DNA of 64,000 nt, taken from Thermoplasmata archaeon (GTDB taxonomy: Archaea > Thermoplasmatota > E2 > DHVEG-1). The notes under the pieces were generated by a model. It ran no database searches. It had not been told where the DNA came from and saw nothing but the letters and a program-made list of their open reading frames with translations. Positions 54,036 to 61,499 of this stretch are shown here, piece after piece. Each line of letters opens with the position of its first letter. Position 1 is the first letter of the stretch. The position numbers and the translations under genes were made by a program. The stretch is from positions 1 to 64,000 of the forward strand of contig JAHWGJ010000006.1 in assembly GCA_020054475.1 (NCBI GenBank), given 5' to 3'.

Positions 54036-54452
54036 ATGAAAAAATATGAAATAATTGAACATACAGCAGATGTTGGAATCAAAGCTTTTGGAGAAAATCT
54101 AGCGGAAAGTTTTGAAAATGCAGCAAAGGCAATGTTTGATATAATAACTGATAATTCAAAAATTGACAATGCTGGACAATATAATATTAAATTGAAATCA
54201 ACTGATTTAGAACAGCTATTAGTTGACTGGCTATCAGAATTATTATTTTTAAATAGTGCAAATAATTTAGTTTTTGGGTTTTTTGAAATTCAAATTGATG
54301 AAGAACATAATAGTATAAATGCAAGAATATTCGGTGAAAAATTCAATCAATCAAAACATAATATCGGTGTAGAAATTAAAGCAGTAACATATCATATGTT
54401 AAAAGTTAATAATAGCTATCCATTTTCAGCTCAAGTTCTCTTTGATATTTAA
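54036..54452 (+). CDS. Archease
   Basis: The 138-residue protein has the archease pattern YEIIEHTADVGIKAFGEN, LLVDWLSELLFL, and the C-terminal EIKAVTYHMLKVNNSY with VLFDI end. Archease activates the RNA ligase RtcB that joins tRNA exons, complementing EndA at 34067. RtcB itself is not in the window. GGAAGGGAT precedes the start. Confidence 0.95.
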   Translation: MKKYEIIEHTADVGIKAFGENLAESFENAAKAMFDIITDNSKIDNAGQYNIKLKSTDLEQLLVDWLSELLFLNSANNLVFGFFEIQIDEEHNSINARIFGEKFNQSKHNIGVEIKAVTYHMLKVNNSYPFSAQVLFDI

Positions 54453-54544
54453 ATAAATAATAAATATATTATACAATTAGCAAAAAATTAGCAAAATTTT
54501 TAATCATTTCATCAATTGCAGTTAATGTTTAAAGGGGAATAATC

Positions 54545-54751
54545 ATGACAACAGAAAAAATTACGGAAAAGATGAATATAAGGGAAGTTATTGAAAAATA
54601 TCCTGAGGTAATACCCGTTTTTCAAAAATATAATATGGGTTGTATTGGCTGCATTGCAGCATCATTTGAAAAACTAAGTGATATTGCATCTGTACATGGG
54701 ATTGACGTTAAAACTTTTGTAGATGATTTAAATAATGCAATAATAAAATGA
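54545..54751 (+). CDS. DUF1858 domain protein
   Basis: The 68-residue protein has the DUF1858 core REVIEKYPEVIPVFQKYNMG then CIGCIAASFEKLSDIA; the CxxC pair is conserved and suggests redox or metal binding. The domain occurs alone or fused to iron-sulfur repair (ScdA-type) proteins. AAAGGGG upstream is a ribosome binding site. It is convergent with nikR. Confidence 0.88.
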   Translation: MTTEKITEKMNIREVIEKYPEVIPVFQKYNMGCIGCIAASFEKLSDIASVHGIDVKTFVDDLNNAIIK

Positions 54752-54766
54752 TAGAAAATAATTCTA

Positions 54767-55177
54767 TTAAATATCACTATTTGTTATAACTAACTCTCCA
54801 TGTTTTATACCTTTTAATGCTTTTATTTTATTAGCTAATTCTTTTATATTTATTGTTAAGCCTTTCAAAACTATTACTTCAAGACAATTATTATGATCAA
54901 TATGAACATGACTTGAGACTAAAATTTCACTTGTATGATTATGTTGTAATTCAAGTAATCTATCAGTAACATTTCCTAAGTGATGATCATATAATATTGT
55001 TAAAGTAGCGATTGATTTTACTTTCAAATCAAGATTTATTTCATTTATTAAATTACTTCTAATAAGATCTCTAATTGCTTCTGATCTATTTCTATATCCC
55101 TTTTTTTGAATTGATTTATCAAATTTCTTTAAAAGATTATTTTCAATCGAAACTCCAAACCTAGTTATTTCACTCAT
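54767..55177 (-). CDS. nikR: Nickel-responsive regulator NikR
   Basis: The 136-residue protein (ATG 55177) has an N-terminal ribbon-helix-helix (TRFGVSIENNLLKKFDKSI, RNRSEAIRDLIRS) and a C-terminal ACT-like nickel-binding domain with His in YDHHLGNV and ligands in SSHVHIDHNNCLEVIVLKG. It represses nickel uptake genes when nickel is bound. It is transcribed divergently from a metal ABC transporter operon; GTGTTAC-type half-sites occur between the two starts, one directly before its own start codon. Confidence 0.92.
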   Translation of the reverse strand: MSEITRFGVSIENNLLKKFDKSIQKKGYRNRSEAIRDLIRSNLINEINLDLKVKSIATLTILYDHHLGNVTDRLLELQHNHTSEILVSSHVHIDHNNCLEVIVLKGLTINIKELANKIKALKGIKHGELVITNSDI

Positions 55178-55178
55178 T

Positions 55179-55286
55179 GTAACACAACTATATGATAATG
55201 GTAGCACGAATTTAAAATTTTTGTTACTAAAGATTTATTAATGTCTCCCTCATTATATTGTGTTACAAAATTAAAAATAATGTTAC
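55179..55286. promoter_or_regulatory. Putative NikR operators between nikR and the transporter
   Basis: Half-sites GTAACAC (55179-55185), GTAGCAC (55201-55207), GTGTTAC (55260-55266) and TGTTAC (55281-55286) occur as two pairs pointing in opposite directions, one pair at each divergent promoter. GTGTTAC/GTAACAC is a known NikR half-site in some bacteria, though there as an inverted pair. The AT-rich spacer in the right pair could overlap the TATA box. Confidence 0.55.
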
Positions 55287-55302
55287 TATAAGGTGAAAAT
55301 TC

Positions 55303-56283
55303 ATGAAAAAATTAAGAAGATATATAATTTTATTAATTTTAATATTAGTTTCAACTTTATTTATTAATCCAATACAATCACAATCAGATAAATCAGAAAT
55401 ATCAATTATTTGCACAAATTCAATACTTGCTGATTTTACAAAAAATATTTTAAAGAATAATGCAGAAATCGATTATATAATGCCACCAGGCGCTTGCCCA
55501 ACTCACTTTGATACGTCTCCAAATGATATTTCAAAAATTTCATCTGCTAATATTCTAATTTCACTCGGTTGGGAACCTTGGTTAAATGATTTAATAGAAA
55601 ATTCTGGAAATAAAAATTATTCATTAATAAAATGTTTGGATTTAGGAGAATGGAATATTCCAACCGCTGCAATAAAATATATTGAATTTTTAGAAAAAGA
55701 ATTATCATTAGTTATTCCAAATTTAAAAAATTCAATACATAAAAATTCTAAAGAATATAGGGATTTAATTAATTCAACCTCAATTAATTTGAAGAATCAA
55801 ATAATTAATAATAATTATCTCAATAAAAAAATAATTTGCATGCAATGGTATAAGGATTTTCTAGAATGGTTTGGTTTTGATGTAGTTTATTCATATGGGC
55901 CTCCTGAGAGTCTTTCAACTCAGGATATAATAAATATATCTAAAGCCGCTTCAAATAATGAAGTTACTTCAATTGTTGATAATCTACAAAGTGGAACAGA
56001 TTTGGGTGCTCGAATATCTTCAGAATCTGGTTCGATACATATTATTTTTACAAATTTTCCAGGTGCAATTCCTAATACAGATAGCTATTTAGATATGATA
56101 GAATATAATATTCAAAAGTTGATAAATGGTATTTCAACCTATGAATTTAAACAAGGAGAAATTTTAAATTTAGAAAATGAAATAAATCATATAGAATTAC
56201 AAAGAAATGCATTATTTGTTGGATTTCTCTTATTAACATTAATATCGTTGATTTTAATAATCATATATAAAAAAAATAAATGA
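55303..56283 (+). CDS. Cluster A-I type metal-binding ABC lipoprotein/anchored SBP (probably nickel)
   Basis: The 326-residue protein has an N-terminal signal segment, the ZnuA/TroA-like start ISIICTNSILADFTKNIL, and a membrane helix at the C-terminus (FLLLTLISLILIIIY). The usual His of the metal site is seen in PPGACPTHFD, but the second site (normally HxW) is WNIP, and the third (normally His) is MQW. The altered ligands and the NikR context suggest nickel rather than zinc or manganese; this is inference. AAGGTGA precedes the ATG. Confidence 0.85.
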   Translation: MKKLRRYIILLILILVSTLFINPIQSQSDKSEISIICTNSILADFTKNILKNNAEIDYIMPPGACPTHFDTSPNDISKISSANILISLGWEPWLNDLIENSGNKNYSLIKCLDLGEWNIPTAAIKYIEFLEKELSLVIPNLKNSIHKNSKEYRDLINSTSINLKNQIINNNYLNKKIICMQWYKDFLEWFGFDVVYSYGPPESLSTQDIINISKAASNNEVTSIVDNLQSGTDLGARISSESGSIHIIFTNFPGAIPNTDSYLDMIEYNIQKLINGISTYEFKQGEILNLENEINHIELQRNALFVGFLLLTLISLILIIIYKKNK

Positions 56284-56293
56284 GAAATGATTC

Positions 56294-56692
56294 ATGCAAG
56301 AAATACTTAATAAAATTGAAGATTTTCATGGTCACATTGGACCTTATGTTATTATAGGATATAAAATGGGTGAAATTTCAAAAAGTAAGTTAGGTGAAGA
56401 TCCATTTTCAAAAAAAGCTATTGTTTGGACTGGGAATGAAACACCATTATCTTGTATTATTGATGGAATACAACTTAGCTCTGGATGTACATTAGGAAAA
56501 GGCAACATTATAGTAAGAAATGATAAAATTCCAAAAGTTCAATTTATAACAAAAGATGGAAAAACTTTAGATATAATTTTAAAAAAAAATATCCATGATG
56601 AAATTGAAATTAATGTAAATATGAAAAATATGAAAAATTATTCTAAAACTATCTATAAAAAAACAAACCATGAACTTTTTGAAATAATTTAG
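56294..56692 (+). CDS. FmdE-like protein
   Basis: The 132-residue protein carries the FmdE core DFHGHIGPYVIIGYKMGEIS and CIIDGIQLSSGCTLGKGNI, with conserved His and Cys, but lacks the C-terminal zinc ribbon found in longer members. FmdE proteins accompany formylmethanofuran dehydrogenase, but here the gene sits within a metal transporter operon, 10 nt after the binding protein and 6 nt before the ATPase. It may bind the transported metal as an intracellular carrier. Confidence 0.88.
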   Translation: MQEILNKIEDFHGHIGPYVIIGYKMGEISKSKLGEDPFSKKAIVWTGNETPLSCIIDGIQLSSGCTLGKGNIIVRNDKIPKVQFITKDGKTLDIILKKNIHDEIEINVNMKNMKNYSKTIYKKTNHELFEII

Positions 56693-56698
56693 ATCATT

Positions 56699-57448
56699 AT
56701 GGCTAAAAATAATTATATAATTTCTCTAGAAAATATTGATACGACATATCAAGGCGATAAAATACCTGTAATTAATAATATTAACTTGAAAATTGAATAT
56801 GGTGAATTTGTTTCCATTATTGGTTCAAATGGAGCAGGTAAAACAACATTACTTGAGACAATAAATGGATTACTTACATATTCCAAGGGTTTAGGGTTAA
56901 TATTTAATAAAGAAATTATGGAAAATAAATATGAAATAAGAAAGAAAATAGGTTATGTTATTCAAAACTTTGATATTGATTCCAATGCACCATTTTTGTG
57001 TAAAGATGTTGTAATGTCTGGCAAAACTGGTAAAATCGGATCATTCCGTTTTTATAGTAAAGAAGATTGGGATAATATTTGGTATTCAATGAGTCTAGTT
57101 GGAATGATTGATTTTGCAAATAGACCTATTGGGAAGTTATCCGGAGGAGAATTTCAAAAAATATTAATTTCAAGAGCATTAGCACAAAAACCTGATTTAT
57201 TGTTATTAGACGAACCTCTCTCAAATCTTGATTTTTCTTCAAGAAAACAAATTGAAAAATTATTGAATAGACTCAATAAAAAAGATCATATAACAATCTT
57301 GATGGTTTCTCATGATTTATCCTTTATTCCATCAGGATGTAAAAGAATTATTGTTATGCATAAAGGAAAAATAATATCAGATGGTAATAAAAATGAAATA
57401 ATAAACTCAAAATTTATTGAAAATTTTTTTAAAAATGAGATGAAATAA
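56699..57448 (+). CDS. Metal ABC transporter ATPase
   Basis: The 249-residue protein has Walker A GSNGAGKT, signature KLSGGEFQKILISRAL, Walker B LLLLDEPLSNLD and the switch His in VSHDLSFIP. Order and size match ZnuC-type ATPases. It powers the permease encoded 2 nt downstream and, with the binding protein, imports a divalent metal. Confidence 0.93.
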   Translation: MAKNNYIISLENIDTTYQGDKIPVINNINLKIEYGEFVSIIGSNGAGKTTLLETINGLLTYSKGLGLIFNKEIMENKYEIRKKIGYVIQNFDIDSNAPFLCKDVVMSGKTGKIGSFRFYSKEDWDNIWYSMSLVGMIDFANRPIGKLSGGEFQKILISRALAQKPDLLLLDEPLSNLDFSSRKQIEKLLNRLNKKDHITILMVSHDLSFIPSGCKRIIVMHKGKIISDGNKNEIINSKFIENFFKNEMK

Positions 57449-57450
57449 AC

Positions 57451-58266
57451 ATGATCGAATTACAAATTTCTCTACTAATAACCTCAATTATAGGTGCGAT
57501 TTTAGCAGGATATGTATGTTCGACCATTGGAGTATTTGTTGTAAGAATGAATCTTTCATCGATTGGATTTTGTATGTCTCATGCAGCTTTTGCAGGAGCA
57601 GCTTTTGGTTTAATGTTATCGATTGATCCCCTTGTGAGTTCCTTAATTTTTTCCTTTTTTACAGCAGTTATTCTTGGGCCAATAACAGAAAAAGCAAAAC
57701 TAGAAAGTAATGTAATAATTGGTTTTCTTTTTTCAATAATGATTGCTTTAGCTTTTATATTTATTAATTTGATACCAGGTCAAGCTGCAAGCGGCGTATC
57801 ATTAAGGATTCTTTGGGGAAGTATTTTTTCAGTTGGATACAATGATATTTTGATGTTAATATTCCTCTCCTCTATTTTAACAATTTTTATTTTAATATTT
57901 TATAAAGAATTAATGGCAATAATGTTTAATAGAAAACTTGCCGAATCCAGTGGAATAAATACAAAATTATTTTATTTTGCTGTCCTCTTTCTAACAGCTT
58001 TTGCAGTATCTTTATCAATAAGAATTGTTGGCGGATTATTAGTATTTGCATTGATTATAAATCCAACTTCAACCGCATATCAATTTTTCTACGACTTTAA
58101 AAAAATCATAATTTTTTCACCATTAATTGGAATTATTTCTTGCTCAATTGGTTTTTTAATATCTTTATACACTGATTTTCCAATTGGGGCGTCAATAGTA
58201 ATAATTTCAGCAATATTTTTTGCGTTAGCAATCTTTTTCTCTCCAAAAAGAAAAAAAATAAAATAA
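57451..58266 (+). CDS. Metal ABC transporter permease (ZnuB family)
   Basis: The 271-residue protein has about eight membrane helices with the family features GYVCSTIGVFVVRMNLSSIG, FCMSHAAFAGAAFGLML and GGLLVFALIINPTSTAYQF. It forms the membrane channel of the transporter. A Lys-rich C-terminus ends the protein. HypA begins 71 nt downstream. Confidence 0.94.
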   Translation: MIELQISLLITSIIGAILAGYVCSTIGVFVVRMNLSSIGFCMSHAAFAGAAFGLMLSIDPLVSSLIFSFFTAVILGPITEKAKLESNVIIGFLFSIMIALAFIFINLIPGQAASGVSLRILWGSIFSVGYNDILMLIFLSSILTIFILIFYKELMAIMFNRKLAESSGINTKLFYFAVLFLTAFAVSLSIRIVGGLLVFALIINPTSTAYQFFYDFKKIIIFSPLIGIISCSIGFLISLYTDFPIGASIVIISAIFFALAIFFSPKRKKIK

Positions 58267-58337
58267 TTTTTTCTAAACATTATAATATAATAAATATTAG
58301 CAAAATTTAAACCATTAATCTACATCCATCTTTATAT

Positions 58338-58751
58338 ATGCACGAATGGGCTTTAGCTGAATCAATAATATTAACAGCTCTCAATGAATCAAAAAAGAAA
58401 AAATTAAAAGCTATAAATGAAATTAATATAAAAATTGGAGAATTACAACAGATTGAGATTGATATATTTGATTTTGCCATAAAAGAAATATTAAAAAATT
58501 ATAATAATAAATTGAAAGATACTAAAATTAATATTAAAATTGATGAAAGCAGATTAAGATGTAAAATTTGTGGAAATATATGGAAATTTAGTGATATAAG
58601 TAGTGAGTTAAATACTGATGAATCAGAAGCCATACATTTCATACCTGAAGTAGCTTTTGTTCATTCAAGATGTACTAAATGTAAAAGCCCTGATTTTGAA
58701 ATAATATCTGGACGTGGCGTAACAATATCTTCTATTAAAGGTATAAGGTAG
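58338..58751 (+). CDS. hypA: Hydrogenase nickel metallochaperone HypA
   Basis: The 137-residue protein starts MHEWALAESI with the nickel-binding His2 and has the zinc domain CKICGN and CTKCKSP. In Thermococcales HypA has an insertion in the zinc domain; here the residues between the two Cys pairs are about 45, similarly extended. It delivers nickel to [NiFe] hydrogenase maturation. It is followed 5 nt later by a Mrp/MinD ATPase, the usual archaeal HypB partner. Confidence 0.94.
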   Translation: MHEWALAESIILTALNESKKKKLKAINEINIKIGELQQIEIDIFDFAIKEILKNYNNKLKDTKINIKIDESRLRCKICGNIWKFSDISSELNTDESEAIHFIPEVAFVHSRCTKCKSPDFEIISGRGVTISSIKGIR

Positions 58752-58756
58752 AAATT

Positions 58757-59482
58757 ATGGAAGTAAGAGAAAGTGTAATAGAAAAAAGATTAAGTAACAT
58801 CAATAGAATAATTTGTGTAGCTAGTGGAAAAGGCGGAGTAGGAAAAAGCCTCATCGCCTCAACTTTAGCATTAAAATTAGAAAAAAGGGGACATAAAGTC
58901 GGTTTATTGGATTTAGATTTATACGGGCCATCATCTCACATCATTCTTGGTTTTAATAGAAAAGGATTTCCTGATGAAAATAAAGGAATCATTCCCTCAA
59001 AAGTGGATAATATAAAATTTATGTCAATTATTTATTTTTCAGATGATAAACCATCTCCCTTTAGAGGAATAGATATATCAAATATCATTGTTGAATTATT
59101 GGCAATTACACAGTGGGGTTCATTAGATTATTTAATAATTGATATGCCACCAGGTATTGGAGATGAAACACTTGACATAATTAGATTAGTAAAAAATTGT
59201 GAATTTATTGTTGTGACCACACCCTCAAAAGTAGCAATGGGGGCAGTTAAAAAACTATTGTTAATTTTATCTGAATTAAAAATACCTATTATTGGGTTAA
59301 TTGAAAATATGGTTATAGAAAATTCAAATTTAATTAAAAATCAAATTAAAATTATGAATGTGCATTATTTAGGATCAATACTTTTTGATAAAAATCTTGA
59401 AATTTCAATCGGAAAACCAAAAGAAATCTTAAAAACAGATATGATCAATGATTTAGATAAATTTTTAAATAAAATAGAATAA
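58757..59482 (+). CDS. Mrp/MinD-type ATPase, HypB-like partner of HypA
   Basis: The 241-residue protein has the deviant Walker A ASGKGGVGKSLIASTLAL, DLDLYGPSSHIILG and DMPPGIGDETLDI. It belongs to the Mrp/NBP35 group of the SIMIBI class. In Thermococcus kodakarensis a protein of this type is the HypB that binds HypA. The adjacency to hypA supports that role; a general Fe-S carrier is the alternative. Confidence 0.88.
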   Translation: MEVRESVIEKRLSNINRIICVASGKGGVGKSLIASTLALKLEKRGHKVGLLDLDLYGPSSHIILGFNRKGFPDENKGIIPSKVDNIKFMSIIYFSDDKPSPFRGIDISNIIVELLAITQWGSLDYLIIDMPPGIGDETLDIIRLVKNCEFIVVTTPSKVAMGAVKKLLLILSELKIPIIGLIENMVIENSNLIKNQIKIMNVHYLGSILFDKNLEISIGKPKEILKTDMINDLDKFLNKIE

Positions 59483-59498
59483 CGATTAATTATATTAT

Positions 59499-59906
59499 AT
59501 GAAAGGAAGCTATCTTTTATTAATCAAATTGAACGATGATAGATATATAAAATATGGAATTAGAAAGAATTGTTTTTTTAAAAAAGGATTTTACATTTAT
59601 GTAGGATCTGCATTGAATAATTTAGAAAAAAGAATGGAATGACATCTTAGAATTAATAAAAAAAATTATTGGCATATTGATTTTTTATTAAATTTCGGCA
59701 ATATAACAAATATCTTTTATAGAGAGAGCGATTTTAAAGAAGAATGCTTTATAGCTAATTTATTAAAAGAAATATTTTTACCAATATCTGACTTTGGATC
59801 AAGTGATTGTAAATGTAAAACCCATCTTTTTTACGGGTCAAAAAATAAATTATTCAAATTTATTATCAAAAATAATATGAATGAATATTTTAAACAAAAG
59901 ACTTAA
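59499..59906 (+). pseudogene. GIY-YIG (DUF123-type) protein broken by one in-frame TGA
   Basis: From ATG 59499 the frame reads MKGSYLLLIKL, GFYIYVGSALNNLEKRME, then TGA at codon 48, and continues without any further stop through HLRINKKNYWHIDFLL and a Cys-rich end to TAA at 59906 (136 codons). Relatives have Arg at the stop position, so CGA to TGA is a single change. The reading is otherwise intact and typical of DUF123 GIY-YIG proteins, usually of about 130-150 residues. Confidence 0.8.
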
Positions 59907-59939
59907 ATTTTGATATTTATTTAAATTATTGGATTAACC

Positions 59940-60251
59940 ATGATATCTATTATTTATACAACTATAGATAACGAACAGGATGCAAGAAAAATTGCTAATG
60001 TTCTAATAGAAGAACAAATTGTTGCGTGTGTTAATATAATACCAAATGTACATTCAATATATAGATGGAAAGGTAAAATTGAAGAAGAAAAAGAACTTAT
60101 TTTAATTGCAAAAACAGTCGATGAAAATGTATTAAAAGCAATAAATAGAATTAAAAAATTACATAATAATGAATTACCTGATATTATTGCAATACCCGTA
60201 AATAACGGTTATTCTGACTATTTAGAATATATTAAAAGAGAGACTGAATGA
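59940..60251 (+). CDS. cutA: CutA divalent-ion tolerance protein
   Basis: The 103-residue protein has the CutA fold features IYTTIDNEQDARKIANVLIE, CVNIIPNVHSIYRWKGKIEE and HNNELPDIIAIPV. CutA forms trimers and is linked to copper and other divalent ions. It overlaps the downstream ThiI-like gene by ATGA. Confidence 0.95.
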   Translation: MISIIYTTIDNEQDARKIANVLIEEQIVACVNIIPNVHSIYRWKGKIEEEKELILIAKTVDENVLKAINRIKKLHNNELPDIIAIPVNNGYSDYLEYIKRETE

Positions 60252-60877
60252 AATTTGTATCATTAATATCAAGTGGAATAGATTCACCAGTTGCAACATA
60301 TTTATTTTCAAAAAAATCAACTGAATTGATACTGATCCATGCAGATGGAAGACCTTACAACGATAATAGAGAAGTTAATAATTTTATGTCAATAGCAAAA
60401 TCTTTAAAAAAACAAACAAAAATTAAAATGAAATTTTTTTTGATTCCGCATGGAAAAAATCTAAATATTTATCAGAAAAATTGCAATAAAAAATATACTT
60501 GTATTTTTTGTAAAAGAATGCTTCTTAAATACGCAGAAAGTATCCTAATTGAAAATGAAGCTAGCGCGATAATAATGGGCGATTCCCTTGGACAAGTTGC
60601 ATCTCAAACATTATATAATATTAAGGTTATTGATCAAGCAATTAACACACCAATTTTGAGACCTTTAATAGGTTTGGATAAAGATAATATAATAAAAATC
60701 GCTAGAAAAATTGGAACTTATGATATTTCGATTTTACCCAAAGATGGTTGCAATGCAGTTCCATCAAAACCATCTACTAAATGTAAATTAGAAAATATAT
60801 TAATTGAAGAGGAGAAAATTAAAGTTGAGAAATTAGTTAATGATTCCATTAAACAAAAAGAAGAATTATTTATTTAA
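60248..60877 (+). CDS. thiI: Stand-alone ThiI-type PP-loop sulfurtransferase
   Basis: The 209-residue protein lacks the N-terminal THUMP part of usual ThiI but has an intact PP-loop SLISSGIDSPVATYLF, the TCIFCKRMLL CxxC pair (iron-sulfur ligands in archaeal ThiI) and a Cys in GCNAVPSKPSTKC. It would adenylate and thiolate uridine 8 of tRNA. The THUMP domain could be supplied by the protein encoded at 28773-29675, whose own PP-loop is degenerate. Confidence 0.9.
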   Translation: MKFVSLISSGIDSPVATYLFSKKSTELILIHADGRPYNDNREVNNFMSIAKSLKKQTKIKMKFFLIPHGKNLNIYQKNCNKKYTCIFCKRMLLKYAESILIENEASAIIMGDSLGQVASQTLYNIKVIDQAINTPILRPLIGLDKDNIIKIARKIGTYDISILPKDGCNAVPSKPSTKCKLENILIEEEKIKVEKLVNDSIKQKEELFI

Positions 60878-60953
60878 ATTTATTTTAAACCTGTTTTATT
60901 AAATTTTTTAACAATTATTTTTTGTAAAATAGAAAAATTTAAAAACTAACAAA

Positions 60954-61003
60954 ACATACTATATGATGTATATAATTGAAAAATTATATACAATATATTG
61001 TAT
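60954..61003. promoter_or_regulatory. Pair of NrdR-box-like palindromes
   Basis: ATACAATATATTGTAT (60988-61003) is a perfect 16-bp palindrome matching the NrdR-box pattern of ACAC-type ends around an AATATATT core, and ACATACTATATGATGT (60954-60969) is an imperfect copy (12 of 16 symmetric). Centres are 34 bp apart, close to the 31-32 bp usual for NrdR pairs. They lie just upstream of nrdR. Confidence 0.55.
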
Positions 61004-61027
61004 TATAAATTATTTGGAGAGGATGGA

Positions 61028-61495
61028 GTGGAATGCCCATATTGTAATCATATAGAAACAAAAGTTACTGATTCCAGAGATACAGGTAGTTATACTATTC
61101 GTAGAAGAAGAGAGTGTTTGAAATGCAATAAACGTTTTACAACATATGAGCATGTAGAAATGAATCCTGTTTTAATAATTAAAAAGGATGATAGGCGAGA
61201 AAAATTTGATAGAAATAAAATTAAAAAAGGAATAATGAAAGCATTAGAAAAACGCCCCGTATCACATGAAAAAATTGAGGAAATAATTGATAAGATTCAA
61301 GAAAAAGTTCGAAAATCTGGAAAAGAAGAGATTGAGAGCAATGTTATTGGTGAATATGTAATGAATGAATTGAAAGAAACAGATCAGGTTGCTTATATAC
61401 GATTTGCATCGGTGTATAGATCCTTTGCTGACATTACATTTTTTCAAAAAGAAATAAAAAATCTTACCAGGGAAAAAATTATTGAGGAGAGATAA
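61028..61495 (+). CDS. nrdR: Ribonucleotide reductase regulator NrdR
   Basis: The roughly 155-residue protein starts at GTG 61028, 6 nt after GGAGAGG; an in-frame TTG at 60998 is unlikely. Zinc ribbon CPYCNHIETKV, DSRDTGSYTIRRRREC, CLKCNKRFTTYEH is followed by the ATP-cone (NPVLIIKKDDRREKFDRNK). NrdR senses ATP/dATP and represses reductase genes. Mostly bacterial but known in some archaea. It lies directly upstream of nrdD and probably represses its own operon. Confidence 0.95.
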   Translation: MECPYCNHIETKVTDSRDTGSYTIRRRRECLKCNKRFTTYEHVEMNPVLIIKKDDRREKFDRNKIKKGIMKALEKRPVSHEKIEEIIDKIQEKVRKSGKEEIESNVIGEYVMNELKETDQVAYIRFASVYRSFADITFFQKEIKNLTREKIIEER

Positions 61496-61499
61496 GAAA

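Noticed and set aside
59640-59642. TGA as a recoded sense codon (selenocysteine or Trp)
   Set aside because: Several genes here end in TGA (iorA, the iorB overlap), relatives have Arg at this position and no SECIS-like element was recognised.
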